A stretch of DNA of 64,000 bases, taken from the NCBI RefSeq assembly GCF_016834655.1, contig NZ_JAENHP010000001.1, positions 1-64,000 on the forward strand, given 5' to 3'. Of this stretch, positions 45,646 to 54,711 are shown piece after piece. The notes under the pieces were generated by a model. The model saw only the letters and a program-made list of their open reading frames with translations. It did no database searches and was not told the origin of the DNA. Numbering within the stretch: position 1 is the first letter of the stretch; every line of letters starts with the position of its first letter. The position numbers and the translations under genes are program-made. The DNA is from Paractinoplanes ovalisporus. Its GTDB lineage: Bacteria; Actinomycetota; Actinomycetes; Mycobacteriales; Micromonosporaceae.

Positions 45646-46774
45646 GACCTTCCTCGTTCCCCCACGCTGGTTGTTCTGCCGGGTCGCCACCGACGACGGG
45701 ATCGTCGGCTGGGGCGAGCCGGTGGTCGAGGGCCGCGCCGAGGTGGTCCGGGCCGCAATCGACGTCCTCGCCGAATACCTGGTCGGCGAGGACCCGCTCC
45801 GCATCGAGCACCACTGGCAGATCCTCACCAAGGGCGGGTTCTATCGGGGCGGGCCGGTGCTCTCCAGCGCCGTGGCCGGGCTCGATCAGGCGCTCTGGGA
45901 CATCGCCGGCCAGGCGTACGGCGCTCCGGTGCACGCTCTGCTCGGCGGCCCGCTGCGCGATCGTGCGCGGGTCTACGCCTGGGTCGGCGGTGACGAGCCG
46001 TCCGAGGTCGCCGACGCCGTGGCCGCGCACGTGTCGGCCGGGATGACCGCGGTCAAGATGAACGCGAGCGGACGTCTTTCGCTCATCCCGACCGTGCGCG
46101 AAGTGGACGACATCGTGCAAAGGGTGGCGGCCGCGCGCGACGCCCTCGGCGACGACCGGGACGTGGCGATCGATCTGCACGGGCGCGCGAGCCTGCCCGC
46201 CGCGCGCATGATCCTGCCGGCGGTGGCGCCGTTGCGGCCGTTGCTGGTCGAAGAACCGCTCGTCCCCGAACAGACACACCTGCTGGGCGATCTCGTGCGC
46301 TGCTCGCCGGTTCCGGTCGCGACCGGTGAGCGTCTGTACGACCGCGCGGGCTTCCTGCCGGCCGTGCAGGCGGGCGTTTCCGTGGTGCAGCCCGACCTCT
46401 CGCACGCCGGGGGCATTTCCGAGGTACGCCGGATCGCCGCGCTGGCCGAGACGTACGGTGCTCTGCTCGCACCGCACTGCCCCCTCGGGCCGATCGCGCT
46501 GGCGGCCAGTCTGCAGGTCGCTTTGGCCACGCCCAACTTCCTGATCCAGGAGCAGAGCATGGGTATCCACTACCACTCGGAGTCGGCCGACCTGCTCTCG
46601 TACGTGGCCGATCCGGCACCCCTGCGGATCGTCGACGGGCATATCGCGCGCTGGGACCGGCCGGGCCTGGGGATCCAGATCGACGAAGCGGCCGTACGGC
46701 GGGCCGACGCCTCGGGGCATGCGTGGCGCAACCCGGTGTGGCGCCACGAAGACGGCTCGTTCGCCGAATGGTGA
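45626..46774 (+). CDS. dgoD: D-galactonate dehydratase (enolase superfamily)
   Basis: A 382-aa enzyme converting D-galactonate to 2-dehydro-3-deoxygalactonate. N-terminal capping domain (residues 1-115) and barrel with AVKMNASG (Lys region), the metal ligands in IDLHGRASL, VEEPLVPE, ATGERLYD, and the PDLSHAGGI and APHCPLGPIALAASLQ loops with the catalytic His. QEQSMGIHYH matches the DgoD C-terminal signature. Ribosome site aaagga before ATG at 45626, which overlaps the regulator end. Confidence 0.9.
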   Translation: MKIDRIETFLVPPRWLFCRVATDDGIVGWGEPVVEGRAEVVRAAIDVLAEYLVGEDPLRIEHHWQILTKGGFYRGGPVLSSAVAGLDQALWDIAGQAYGAPVHALLGGPLRDRARVYAWVGGDEPSEVADAVAAHVSAGMTAVKMNASGRLSLIPTVREVDDIVQRVAAARDALGDDRDVAIDLHGRASLPAARMILPAVAPLRPLLVEEPLVPEQTHLLGDLVRCSPVPVATGERLYDRAGFLPAVQAGVSVVQPDLSHAGGISEVRRIAALAETYGALLAPHCPLGPIALAASLQVALATPNFLIQEQSMGIHYHSESADLLSYVADPAPLRIVDGHIARWDRPGLGIQIDEAAVRRADASGHAWRNPVWRHEDGSFAEW

Positions 46775-47721
46775 CCGTGACCGCGGATCCGTCGCTGGGT
46801 GGCCGCTGGACGTCGTTGCAGTCGGCTCTTGTTCCGCGCGCAGTTTCCGACCCGCGCTGCAGCCCTCACCCGCACGCCGCTGTCGACCCGCGCCACGACT
46901 CTCACCGGTACGCCGCTTCCCATCCGCGCCACGACTCTCACCTGCACGCCGCTTCCCATCCGCGCCACGACTCTCACCTGCACGCCGCTATCGACGCGCG
47001 CGACAGCTTCATGCCGGCCGCGGCTTCGAGGCCGGGACGCCGCGAATGGCTCTGGCATCGGGCGGCTCCGGGGCGCGCGGCTGTGAGACTCGGTGATGCG
47101 TTTGTCGACGCGGGCGGGCTCGAGGAGTGCATCCCGACGATCCGGGGTGTGCCCGACCACGGTGATGCCTGGTCGCGGCCGTGGACTGTCCTGTCGCCGG
47201 ATGTCGCGATGGTGGCGGGTCGGGACTTCACACTGCGACGCGAATTCGGTTCGGTAGGAGACGCGCTGGTTGCGGCCTATCGTCTCGAAGCGACGCCCGG
47301 ATGGCGGTTTCTCTGGGCGGCGCACGCGCTGCTCGACCTGTCGGCCGACGCGTGGCTGCGTGCGCCGGCCGGAACCGAAACGCGCATCGATGGCGGCGCG
47401 GTCGACAAGTGGCCGTGCGGGTTGGAACGGCTCGGGCCGGATGACGGAACGGCCGTCGGCGCGATCCTGGTCGACTGTCCGATCGTGCATGTCGACGACG
47501 GCGAAACGCTCATGTTCGCGCTCGACGCGCCGGGACAGCCGGTTTCGACCGCGTTATGGCGCAACCTGCGCGGATGGCCCGAGGGCAACCCGTATCGCAG
47601 CGTCGGCGTCGAACCCATGCTCGGCCGCGTCTTCGACCTCGCGGAGGCGGGACCGGACGACGCCGCGGTGGTGCCGGCCGGTGGAGTCTACGAGTGGACG
47701 CTGTCGGTGGTGGCGGGATGA
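46768..47721 (+). CDS. Aldose epimerase-like protein with a repeat insertion
   Basis: A 317-aa galactose-mutarotase-fold protein. The N-terminus (ADPSLGGRWTSLQS) and the rest (GRREWLWHRAAPGR, FVDAGGLEECIPTI, WSRPWTVLS, YRLEATPGWRFLWAAHALLDLS) would normally be joined directly. Between them, about 60 residues of His/Pro/Ser repeats built on PRHDSHLHAASH are inserted, encoded by a 36-bp minisatellite. The frame is intact across it. It probably interconverts sugar anomers or acts on a sugar lactone. Start: ATG at 46768, overlapping the dgoD stop. Confidence 0.7.
   Translation: MVTVTADPSLGGRWTSLQSALVPRAVSDPRCSPHPHAAVDPRHDSHRYAASHPRHDSHLHAASHPRHDSHLHAAIDARDSFMPAAASRPGRREWLWHRAAPGRAAVRLGDAFVDAGGLEECIPTIRGVPDHGDAWSRPWTVLSPDVAMVAGRDFTLRREFGSVGDALVAAYRLEATPGWRFLWAAHALLDLSADAWLRAPAGTETRIDGGAVDKWPCGLERLGPDDGTAVGAILVDCPIVHVDDGETLMFALDAPGQPVSTALWRNLRGWPEGNPYRSVGVEPMLGRVFDLAEAGPDDAAVVPAGGVYEWTLSVVAG
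46862..46995. repeat. 36-bp in-frame minisatellite inside the epimerase-like gene
   Basis: The unit gccacgactctcacctgcac gccgcttcccatccgc begins at 46892, 46928 and 46964, exactly 36 bp apart, with a diverged copy just upstream. It encodes a 12-residue His-rich repeat in what would otherwise be the N-terminal part of the fold. Confidence 0.9.
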
Positions 47722-48581
47722 CGGCCGACGTGGCCTGTCTGGGCGAGACGATGGTGCTGGTCACGCCGGCCGGTCCGCTCGCGCGCGGCGGGGCCGCCGA
47801 GATCGACGTCGCGGGCGCGGAGTCGACCGTGGCCTGCTGTCTCGCGCAGCTCGGCGTGCGTTCGGCCTGGGTCAGCCGGGTCGGCGACGATCCCCAGGGT
47901 GAGCTGGTGCGTTCGCGCGTCGGCGGTTTCGGGGTCGACGTGTCGGGGGTGGAGGTCGACCCGGCCGCTCCGACCGGCGTGTTCTTCAAGGATCCCGGTC
48001 CGGACACTCGGGTCTACTACTACCGGGACGGGTCGGCGGCCTCGCGGCTCGGGCCGGAAACGGTCGTGCCGGATGCGCGTTTCGTTCATCTGAGCGGGAT
48101 CACGCCGGCGCTGTCCGTTTCGTGCGCGGCGCTCGTCGAACGGTTGCTGGCGACACGAACGTGCAGCTTCGACGTCAACTACCGGGCTCGGCTCTGGTCG
48201 CCCGACGTGGCCGCGCCGGTGTTGCGCGCGCTGGCCGCACGGGCGGCGATCGTGTTCGTGGGCCTGGACGAAGCGCGGACGCTGTGGGACGTGAGCGGTC
48301 CGGACGACGTGCGAGCACTCCTGCCCGAACCCGAGCTGCTGGTGGTCAAGGACGGCGACGTCGGCGTGACCTCGTACGGACCGCACGGTTTGGCCTTCGC
48401 GCCCGCACCGGAGGTGGACGTGGTGGAACCGGTCGGGGCCGGGGACGCGTACGCGGCCGGTTATCTCGCCGGGATGCTGCGCGGGTGGGACGAACATGAG
48501 CGTTTGAAGCTGGGTCATCGGGTCGCCGGAGCCACGCTGCGCGTGACCGGCGACGTGGCCGTTCTGGAGGGGGACCTGTGA
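47718..48581 (+). CDS. PfkB-family sugar-acid kinase (KDG/KDGal kinase-like)
   Basis: A 287-aa ribokinase-fold kinase. CLGETMVLVTPAG (KdgK-like start), GVFFKDPGPDTRVYYYRDGSAAS substrate loop typical of 2-keto-3-deoxygluconate kinases, and the C-terminal EPVGAGDAYAAGYLAG with the catalytic Asp. Likely phosphorylates 2-dehydro-3-deoxygalactonate made by the dehydratase. ATGA overlap with the upstream gene and GTGA overlap with the next. Confidence 0.88.
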   Translation: MTADVACLGETMVLVTPAGPLARGGAAEIDVAGAESTVACCLAQLGVRSAWVSRVGDDPQGELVRSRVGGFGVDVSGVEVDPAAPTGVFFKDPGPDTRVYYYRDGSAASRLGPETVVPDARFVHLSGITPALSVSCAALVERLLATRTCSFDVNYRARLWSPDVAAPVLRALAARAAIVFVGLDEARTLWDVSGPDDVRALLPEPELLVVKDGDVGVTSYGPHGLAFAPAPEVDVVEPVGAGDAYAAGYLAGMLRGWDEHERLKLGHRVAGATLRVTGDVAVLEGDL

Positions 48582-49171
48582 CATTCGACGACATCTTCGA
48601 CGGCCGCCGGGTGATGGCGATCCTGCGCGGGCTGCCACCGGACGAGACGGTCCAGGTGGCCGGCGCACTCTGGGACGCGGGCGTGACCGTGCTCGAAGTG
48701 CCCATCGCCACGCCCGAGGCGGTCGCCTCGTTGCGCGCGGCCGTCGGTGCCGCCACTGAGCGCGGACTGCGCGTCGGTGCGGGCACGGTCATCACGGCCG
48801 AGCAGGTTCGCGCGGCCGCCGACGCGAACGCGCAATACACCGTCGCGCCCGGGCTCGACCTGAGCGTGCTCGCCGCCAGCCAGGCCGCGGGCATGCCGCA
48901 TCTGCCGGGCGTCGGTTCGGCCACCGAGGTGCAGCGGGCGTGGCTGGCCGGTTGCCGTTGGCTCAAGGCCTTCCCCGCCGCCGCCCTGGGTCCGGCCTGG
49001 ATCTCCGGGCTGCTCGGACCGTTCCCCGACGTGCGTTTCGTCGCCACCGGCGGCCTGTCCGTCGCCTCCGCCCCCGGCTTGCTCGACGCAGGCGCGCGGG
49101 TGGTCGCGCTCGGCGCCGCGATGGCCGACCCCGAGCAACGCGACCAGATCGGCCGGCTCCTCACCCCCTGA
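48578..49171 (+). CDS. KDPG/KDPGal aldolase
   Basis: A 197-aa class I aldolase. RRVMAILRGLPPDETVQVAGALWDAGVTVLEVPIATPEA (catalytic Glu in EVP), GAGTVITAEQVRAA, and the Schiff-base Lys in WLKAFPAAALGP; VATGGLS phosphate loop. It cleaves 6-phospho-2-dehydro-3-deoxygalactonate to pyruvate and glyceraldehyde-3-phosphate in this operon. Start: GTG at 48578, overlapping the kinase stop. Confidence 0.92.
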   Translation: MTFDDIFDGRRVMAILRGLPPDETVQVAGALWDAGVTVLEVPIATPEAVASLRAAVGAATERGLRVGAGTVITAEQVRAAADANAQYTVAPGLDLSVLAASQAAGMPHLPGVGSATEVQRAWLAGCRWLKAFPAAALGPAWISGLLGPFPDVRFVATGGLSVASAPGLLDAGARVVALGAAMADPEQRDQIGRLLTP

Positions 49172-49193
49172 CCCCACCCAATAAGGAGTGACC

Positions 49194-51218
49194 GTGCGAA
49201 TTCTCCGTGCCGCTGCTCTCTCCCTCCTCCTCCTCATCTCCCTCTTCGCGACTCCCGCCGAAGCCGCCACGCCACCTCCCAGCGCGGTCGGCGCGCCGGC
49301 GGCCGGGCGGACGCCGTACATGGGCTGGAACACCTACTTCGGGCTGGGCGGTGACCCGACCGAGGCCGAGGTGAAGTCGATCGCGGGCTTCATGGCCTCG
49401 AACGGGCTGCGCGACGCCGGCTACCGCATCATCTGGATCGACGGGAACTGGGCCGCACCCACCCCGCGCAACGCCGAGGGTGAACTCGTGGCCGATCCGG
49501 CCCGGTTCCCGTCGGGCCTGGCGTCGCTGACCCGATGGCTGCACCAGCGCGGGTTCCGGGCCGGCATCTACACCGACGCCGGCCCCTACATCCCGGGACA
49601 GTGCGGGCTCGGAAGTCACGGGCACTACCGGGACGACGTACGGCAATTCGCCCGGTGGGGTTTTGACGCGCTCAAGGCCGACTGGTTGTGCGGGCGGGCG
49701 GCCGGGCTGGATCCGGAGGCGACGTTCCGCGAGCTGGCGGCCGAGGTGGACCGGTCGCCGCGACCCATGGTGTTCAACCTGTGCAACCCGGTGAGCAGCG
49801 ACTGGGGTGGCGGGCCGTATCCGCCGGCGGCGCTGTCGACGTGGAGTCACACGTACGCGCCGGAGATCGCGGACTCGTGGCGCACCTACACCGACGTCGG
49901 GCTGGTCGACCCGCAACCGCAGTGGCAGTGGCAGTGGGTGCTGCGCAACATGGACGTCAACGCCTACCACCCGGCCGCGACAAGCCCCGGGCACTTCAAC
50001 GATCCGGACTATCTCGTGCCGATGCGGCCGCTGCCCGGCGGCGGCACCGAGCTCACCTTCGACGAGTCGAAGACGCAGCTGGGGATGTGGGCGATGATGG
50101 CCGCGCCGCTCGTCATCGGATCGGATCCGCGCACACTGCCGGCGCCGATGATCGCGGCGCTGCGCAACCCGGAGATCCTGGCCGTCGACCAGGATCCGCT
50201 CGTGCGGCAGGGTGTGAAGGTGGCCGACGGGCCGAACTCGACGCAGGTGTGGAGCAAGCTGCTCGCCGGGAGCGGGCGCCGGGCGGTCGCGCTGCTCAAC
50301 CGCGGTGACACCGCCCAGCCGGTCACCGTGACATTCGCGGATGTCACCCTGAGGGGCCCGGCCGCGGTGCGCGATCTGTGGACACGCCGGGATGCCGGAC
50401 GTTTCGCCGACTCGTTTACGACGACCGTTCCGGCACACGGCGTCGCCATGCTGGGACTGACCGGTCACGACGACGTGCTCGGCGCCGACCTCGGACCGGC
50501 CTCGGACAGCCCGGCGATCGCGGGCGGCGAGGTCTTCGCGCGCGGCATGGACGGCACGCTGCTCGGGCGGCGCATCACCGGACAGCCCGCCGCGTACGCC
50601 TCCTCGGGTGGCCGCATCGACTTGTTCGTTCGCTCATCCGAGGGCAAGGTGTTGCACCGCGCGCGCACAAACGGACGGTGGGGTGCGTGGATCGACCTGG
50701 GCGGTCCCGTCGCCGACTCGCCGTCCGTGGCGTTCACCGGACCGTCGTCGTGGACCGTGTTCGCTCGCGGTAGCGACGGCCTGATTCGCTCACGCGGTGT
50801 GACCGGCGGCTGGACCAGCATCGGCGGTCCCGGCGGGCGCGGCGTGCGGGGCCGTCCCGGCGTGGCGGTCGACGGCACCGGCGCGGTGCACGTGGCCGTG
50901 CGGCACCGCACCGACGAGGTGTGGGAGCGGGTCCGGGCGAACGGCGTCTGGTCGGACTGGCAGAACCTGGGCGGCACCTTGAGCGGCAGCCCGACGCTGC
51001 TGGCCGCGGCCGGCCGGGTCTACGCGTTCGCGGTCGCCGCCGACAACCGGCTCTGGCAGCGCAACTTCGTCGACGGGGCGTGGGAGGGCTGGTTCCAGCG
51101 GCCGGAGTTCGCCACCGACGAGATCCAGGGCACGGTCGGCGCCGAGGCCGGAGCGGACGGTTCCGCCGTGATCGTGCTGCGCGGGGTGGACGGGCGGATC
51201 CACCGAACGACCCTCTGA
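49194..51218 (+). CDS. Secreted alpha-galactosidase GH27 with a C-terminal lectin-like propeller
   Basis: A 674-aa protein with a Sec signal peptide (ILRAAALSLLLLISLFA, ending AEAA). GH27 barrel: YMGWNTYFGLGG, WIDGNW, GIYTDAGPY, nucleophile Asp in ALKADWLCG, acid/base Asp in GHFNDPDYLVPM. After the C-terminal beta domain (to about residue 420), the last 250 residues are repeats with W/R-rich blades (GRIDLFVRSSEGKVLHRARTNGRWGAWIDLGG, three or more similar blades), resembling a PLL-type lectin propeller. Releases galactose outside the cell. Start: GTG at 49194, 5 nt after aaggag; the GTG at 49188 overlaps the ribosome site. Confidence 0.88.
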   Translation: MRILRAAALSLLLLISLFATPAEAATPPPSAVGAPAAGRTPYMGWNTYFGLGGDPTEAEVKSIAGFMASNGLRDAGYRIIWIDGNWAAPTPRNAEGELVADPARFPSGLASLTRWLHQRGFRAGIYTDAGPYIPGQCGLGSHGHYRDDVRQFARWGFDALKADWLCGRAAGLDPEATFRELAAEVDRSPRPMVFNLCNPVSSDWGGGPYPPAALSTWSHTYAPEIADSWRTYTDVGLVDPQPQWQWQWVLRNMDVNAYHPAATSPGHFNDPDYLVPMRPLPGGGTELTFDESKTQLGMWAMMAAPLVIGSDPRTLPAPMIAALRNPEILAVDQDPLVRQGVKVADGPNSTQVWSKLLAGSGRRAVALLNRGDTAQPVTVTFADVTLRGPAAVRDLWTRRDAGRFADSFTTTVPAHGVAMLGLTGHDDVLGADLGPASDSPAIAGGEVFARGMDGTLLGRRITGQPAAYASSGGRIDLFVRSSEGKVLHRARTNGRWGAWIDLGGPVADSPSVAFTGPSSWTVFARGSDGLIRSRGVTGGWTSIGGPGGRGVRGRPGVAVDGTGAVHVAVRHRTDEVWERVRANGVWSDWQNLGGTLSGSPTLLAAAGRVYAFAVAADNRLWQRNFVDGAWEGWFQRPEFATDEIQGTVGAEAGADGSAVIVLRGVDGRIHRTTL

Positions 51219-51291
51219 CCGGCCGGGGCGGCCGGAGGGATGGGCGGATCGACCGTACGACCCTCTGACCGGCCGGGGTGGCCGGACTAGG
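51192..51291. repeat. 50-bp duplication of the GH27 gene 3' end
   Basis: Two adjacent 50-bp copies of gggcggatccaccgaacgac cctctgaccggccggggcgg ccgga; the first contains the final codons and stop of the GH27 gene, the second is intergenic. Each copy holds CCGGCC/GGCCGG, which could form a terminator-like hairpin. Confidence 0.8.
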
Positions 51292-51301
51292 ATCAACAGC
51301 C

Positions 51302-52825
51302 GTGACCTCGACGCCGCGTTATGTCCTGTTCCCCGGCCGCCACCACCTGCTGACCCAGTTCCAGGCCGACTACCTGCAGAGACTCGCGGACGAAGGGGCC
51401 GAGACGATCGTCTGGGCGGTCACCTCGGCCAACCACGAGAACACGAAGCGTAACCCCATTCCGTACCACCGGCGCGAGGCCGCGATCGAGCGGTTCAGCG
51501 TGGTGACCGGGCTGCGGTCGGTGGTGGTGCCGATCTTCGACACCGCCCCGACCGACCAGTTCGCCGAGGTCACCCTCAAGACGGTCACCGTGTCGACCGG
51601 GCTCGACCTGACCCCGGCCGACACCGTCGTCGCGTGCTCGACGCCGCAGGTGGCGGCCCTCTACGAGAAGCTGGGCTTCACCATCGCGCTGGTCGAGGCC
51701 GAGCCGTCGCTGCCGGCCGTGCCCGAGCGCCCATGGGACGTGTTGCTGCGCCTGGCCGCCGGTGACGATTCGTGGCGCAAGCTCGCTCACCCGGCGTCGG
51801 TCGACGTCATCGATCGTTACGGGCTGTCACATGTGGTGCGGACGGTCGTCAACGACCCGGTCGTCGGCGACGAGGGCGGACTGACCGCGACGCGCGATTA
51901 CCGCACATATGTGGAGGCTTTCGCCGACGCCGCCGCGCGCAAATGGACAGCCGTGCGCCAATACGTGCAACCCGGCCGGATCGTGGACATCGGCTGCGGC
52001 GCGGGCGCTGTGCTCGAACTGGCCGACCGCGACGACGCCCTGCACGAGAGCGACCTGATCGGGGTCGAGGTCGCCCGTCACCTCTACCAGGAATGCGTGC
52101 ACAAGAAGGCGCAGGGCGTCTTCCGCAACGCCAACGTCTACTTCTATCAGCGCAACGTGCTCGGCGGGGCGGTGCTGCCCGACCGCTCGGTGGACACCAC
52201 GCTCACATTCGCGCTCACGCACGAAATCTGGTCGTACGGACAACAACGCGCATCTCTCGTGCAGTTCGCGCAACGCATTCACGACCACACCGTCCCCGGC
52301 GGCGTCTGGATCAACAGCGACGTCTGCGGCCCCGGCGACCGCTCCCGCCCGGTGCTTCTGCGCTTGACGAGCGACGACGGAGCAAACCCGAGTTCCCCGC
52401 GCACGGATCTCGCCTCGCTCGCCTCGGCCGAGGTCGCCGCCTATGTCGGTTCGCTGTCCACGCGCGCTCGTCTTGACCAGTTCGCGGTCGACTTCGCGTT
52501 CCCGTTCGAATACGCCGCGACCCCCGACGGCGACGTCCGCCTCCCGCTGGGCCAGGCCATGGACTTCCTGACGCGCAAGGATTACACCGACAACTGGCTG
52601 TCCGAGACCCACGAGCAGTTCTGCGGCCTCGACTTCTCCGACTGGGTCGAACTGCTGGCCGAGGCCGGCTTCGACCTCGACCCGGCCTCCCACCCGCTGC
52701 GCAACGACTGGGTGATCGACAACCGCATCGCCCCGGTGGCATCCCTGTTCGACGAGGACGGGAAGCCCCTCGACTGGCCCACCACCCACGCGGTCATCGT
52801 GGCCCGCCGCCCCCGCAACAGCTGA
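51302..52825 (+). CDS. Nucleotidyltransferase-like domain fused to a class I methyltransferase
   Basis: A 507-aa protein. Residues 1-150 resemble the NMN-adenylyltransferase fold: YVLFPGRHHLLTQFQADYLQ in place of the usual HxGH phosphate motif, AVTSANHENTKRNPIPYHRREAAIERF like the NPFTxxER segment. A SAM-methyltransferase domain follows: GRIVDIGCGAGAVLELADR (motif I, about residue 225), LIGVEVARH, and RSVDTTLTFALTHEIWSYG. Both halves are complete in length. The pair of activities could modify a nucleotide cofactor or act on a sugar nucleotide; substrate unknown. Start: GTG at 51302. Confidence 0.75.
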   Translation: MTSTPRYVLFPGRHHLLTQFQADYLQRLADEGAETIVWAVTSANHENTKRNPIPYHRREAAIERFSVVTGLRSVVVPIFDTAPTDQFAEVTLKTVTVSTGLDLTPADTVVACSTPQVAALYEKLGFTIALVEAEPSLPAVPERPWDVLLRLAAGDDSWRKLAHPASVDVIDRYGLSHVVRTVVNDPVVGDEGGLTATRDYRTYVEAFADAAARKWTAVRQYVQPGRIVDIGCGAGAVLELADRDDALHESDLIGVEVARHLYQECVHKKAQGVFRNANVYFYQRNVLGGAVLPDRSVDTTLTFALTHEIWSYGQQRASLVQFAQRIHDHTVPGGVWINSDVCGPGDRSRPVLLRLTSDDGANPSSPRTDLASLASAEVAAYVGSLSTRARLDQFAVDFAFPFEYAATPDGDVRLPLGQAMDFLTRKDYTDNWLSETHEQFCGLDFSDWVELLAEAGFDLDPASHPLRNDWVIDNRIAPVASLFDEDGKPLDWPTTHAVIVARRPRNS

Positions 52826-52914
52826 GTCCTGTCTCGTAGACCGGCGAACACCGGCGTCCAGCCGATCGTGGCGTCCAGCGCGCGGCCGACGCCGCCAGGA
52901 CCGCGAAACGGGCC

Positions 52915-54621
52915 TCAGGGATCACCCGCCGCCTTGGGGTATCTGGTGAGCAGATCGGGCAGGGTGACCTTCGCGCCGTCGCGGTGGTAGAAGAACTGCC
53001 CGGCGGCGTCGCGCCACAGGGCAGGCTTGAACACCGGGATCGGCTTGCCGCGGGCGTCCACGTTCGCATAGGCGGCTTCCTGCGTGGTCAGCAGTGCGCC
53101 GACGTGCTGTGGGCGGCCCTCGGGGTCAGGGATCTCGATCCGCCATCCGGTGGGCGCGGCCGCCGAGGTCTTTGATGAAGGCGCGGCGGCCGGCACGTTC
53201 GATGCGGGCGCGGCCGGCGACTTCGACGCGGGCTCGACGGCGGGTGCGGCGGCTGGCGACTTCGGTGGGGGCGCCGGGGTGCTTCGCTTGGGTGCGGGCG
53301 CCGGCGCCTTCTTCGGCGGCGGAGCCGAGGGCTTCGGAACGGGAAGCGTGGCGGGCGGGGCCGGCGGCCCATAGATCGGGGGTGGAGCCGGCGGGCCGTA
53401 GAGCGGCGGCGGCTCCAGGCTCGTCAGGAAATCGTCGAGCAGTTTGTCCAGCTTGTCGGGACCGAGGGTAGCCGTGTCGTGGGCGGCGTGGAGGCGGTCG
53501 AACTCCGCCGCGTGGTTCTCCAGCATCTCGGAGGGGGTCGTTCCCTTGGAGCCGAACAGGCCCTTGCGGGCGTAGGCGTCCTTCGCGAACCACATGCGGG
53601 CGAAGGCGAGCACCCGCTCCTTGACGAAGGCCTTGCGTGTCGCCGCTGGGCGCCCGGTGGCCCGGTCGAACATTGCGCCCACGGCCGTCGACGGAACCGC
53701 CCCGCCATAGAGGCCGCGCAGGATCCGGGAGACCGGAACGGAGCCGGCCGGACCCGGCGATGCGGGAACGGCGATGTATCCCTGGACATCGCCCAGCAAC
53801 TCGTCGGGTGGCGCCTTCGCCGCCACGAGGTCCGCCAGCGTCGCGGTCCCCTTCTTCACGTAACGGTCGATCAGAAAGTCGGCGTACGCCTGCCCGAGGT
53901 CGCCGGCCCAGGTCGCGAAGTCCCGGCTGTCGCCGCCCGTGGCCTTCTGCAGGGCGTCGTACTTGGCCTCGTTCTTGAAGGTGTCGCTGCCCGTCTCCTC
54001 CAGGAACTTCTCCGGGTACGCCGCTGGGCTGCCGCTGATCGCGGTGTCGATCCCGGCCATGACGTGTCCCACGTCGACGGGCCCGCCCGGTGTCATCACG
54101 GACAGGCTTCCCGCGGGTCTCGGCGCGACCTGGTTCATGTCGTACGTCTGGGCCAGAGTCCCGGCGTCGCGGATGTCCACCTGCGCGCCGCCCGCACGCA
54201 TGCCCTGCCCGGCCGCGAGCAGCTGCCAGTTCGCGTCGTGGTACCAGAGTTGCCGCACCTCGGACGCCACCTCGGCCGGCGTCGCGTGCGGATGGGCCCG
54301 CTCGACCTCCTCGACGAAGACGATGAACTCGGCGATGGTGAGGATCTTGCGAGGGGCGGACGGCGAGCACAGCACACTTTCCGGCGCGGCCCGCCCGAGC
54401 GCCGGAGCGCCGGTCAGCGCCGACACGTTGGCGAGCGCCTCCAGACGCCCGGGCGGCAGCACCGGACCGGTCTCCGACCGCTGCTGGGCCACGTGTGCCA
54501 GCTCGTGGGCGAGCAACGGCGATGTCAGCTTGCCCGGCGCCACATGCACGTCGGTTCCCCGTGTGAAAGCGTGCAGCGGCGCCACCGTGGGGTCGTCCAG
54601 GTGCACCGCGACGCGCTCCAT
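52915..54621 (-). CDS. eCIS-associated DUF4157 protein
   Basis: A 568-aa protein. N-terminal DUF4157 domain with the metallopeptidase-like HELAHVAQQ motif (H39, E40, H43), a family strongly linked to contractile injection systems as cargo or accessory. The middle (residues about 90-400) is helical with unassigned fold; a Pro/Ala/Lys-rich linker (PPLYGPPAPPPIYGPPAPP and PKSPAAAPAVEPASK) follows, then a compact C-terminal domain (GWRIEIPDPEGRPQHVGALLT to YPKAAGDP). Lacks a signal peptide. Divergent from the eCIS ATPase, so a cargo/effector candidate. Start: ATG at 54621; ATG at 54651 is an alternative. Confidence 0.8.
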   Translation of the reverse strand: MERVAVHLDDPTVAPLHAFTRGTDVHVAPGKLTSPLLAHELAHVAQQRSETGPVLPPGRLEALANVSALTGAPALGRAAPESVLCSPSAPRKILTIAEFIVFVEEVERAHPHATPAEVASEVRQLWYHDANWQLLAAGQGMRAGGAQVDIRDAGTLAQTYDMNQVAPRPAGSLSVMTPGGPVDVGHVMAGIDTAISGSPAAYPEKFLEETGSDTFKNEAKYDALQKATGGDSRDFATWAGDLGQAYADFLIDRYVKKGTATLADLVAAKAPPDELLGDVQGYIAVPASPGPAGSVPVSRILRGLYGGAVPSTAVGAMFDRATGRPAATRKAFVKERVLAFARMWFAKDAYARKGLFGSKGTTPSEMLENHAAEFDRLHAAHDTATLGPDKLDKLLDDFLTSLEPPPLYGPPAPPPIYGPPAPPATLPVPKPSAPPPKKAPAPAPKRSTPAPPPKSPAAAPAVEPASKSPAAPASNVPAAAPSSKTSAAAPTGWRIEIPDPEGRPQHVGALLTTQEAAYANVDARGKPIPVFKPALWRDAAGQFFYHRDGAKVTLPDLLTRYPKAAGDP

Positions 54622-54658
54622 GCCTTCAGCATCCGCGCCGGACCGCCGCACCGGTAGC

Positions 54659-54711
54659 GGGAGTTCCCGACGCTTCCGGCCGCCCTCCGCGTGACGCCAG
54701 CGGGAACTCCC
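54659..54711. promoter_or_regulatory. Long-armed inverted repeat in the eCIS divergent promoter region
   Basis: GGGAGTTCCCG (54659-54669) and CGGGAACTCCC (54701-54711) are perfect 11-bp reverse complements 31 nt apart, and a related ggaagttcccc is near 54748. It sits between the DUF4157 and AAA+ genes and may be an operator array or a hairpin controlling the eCIS. Confidence 0.45.
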
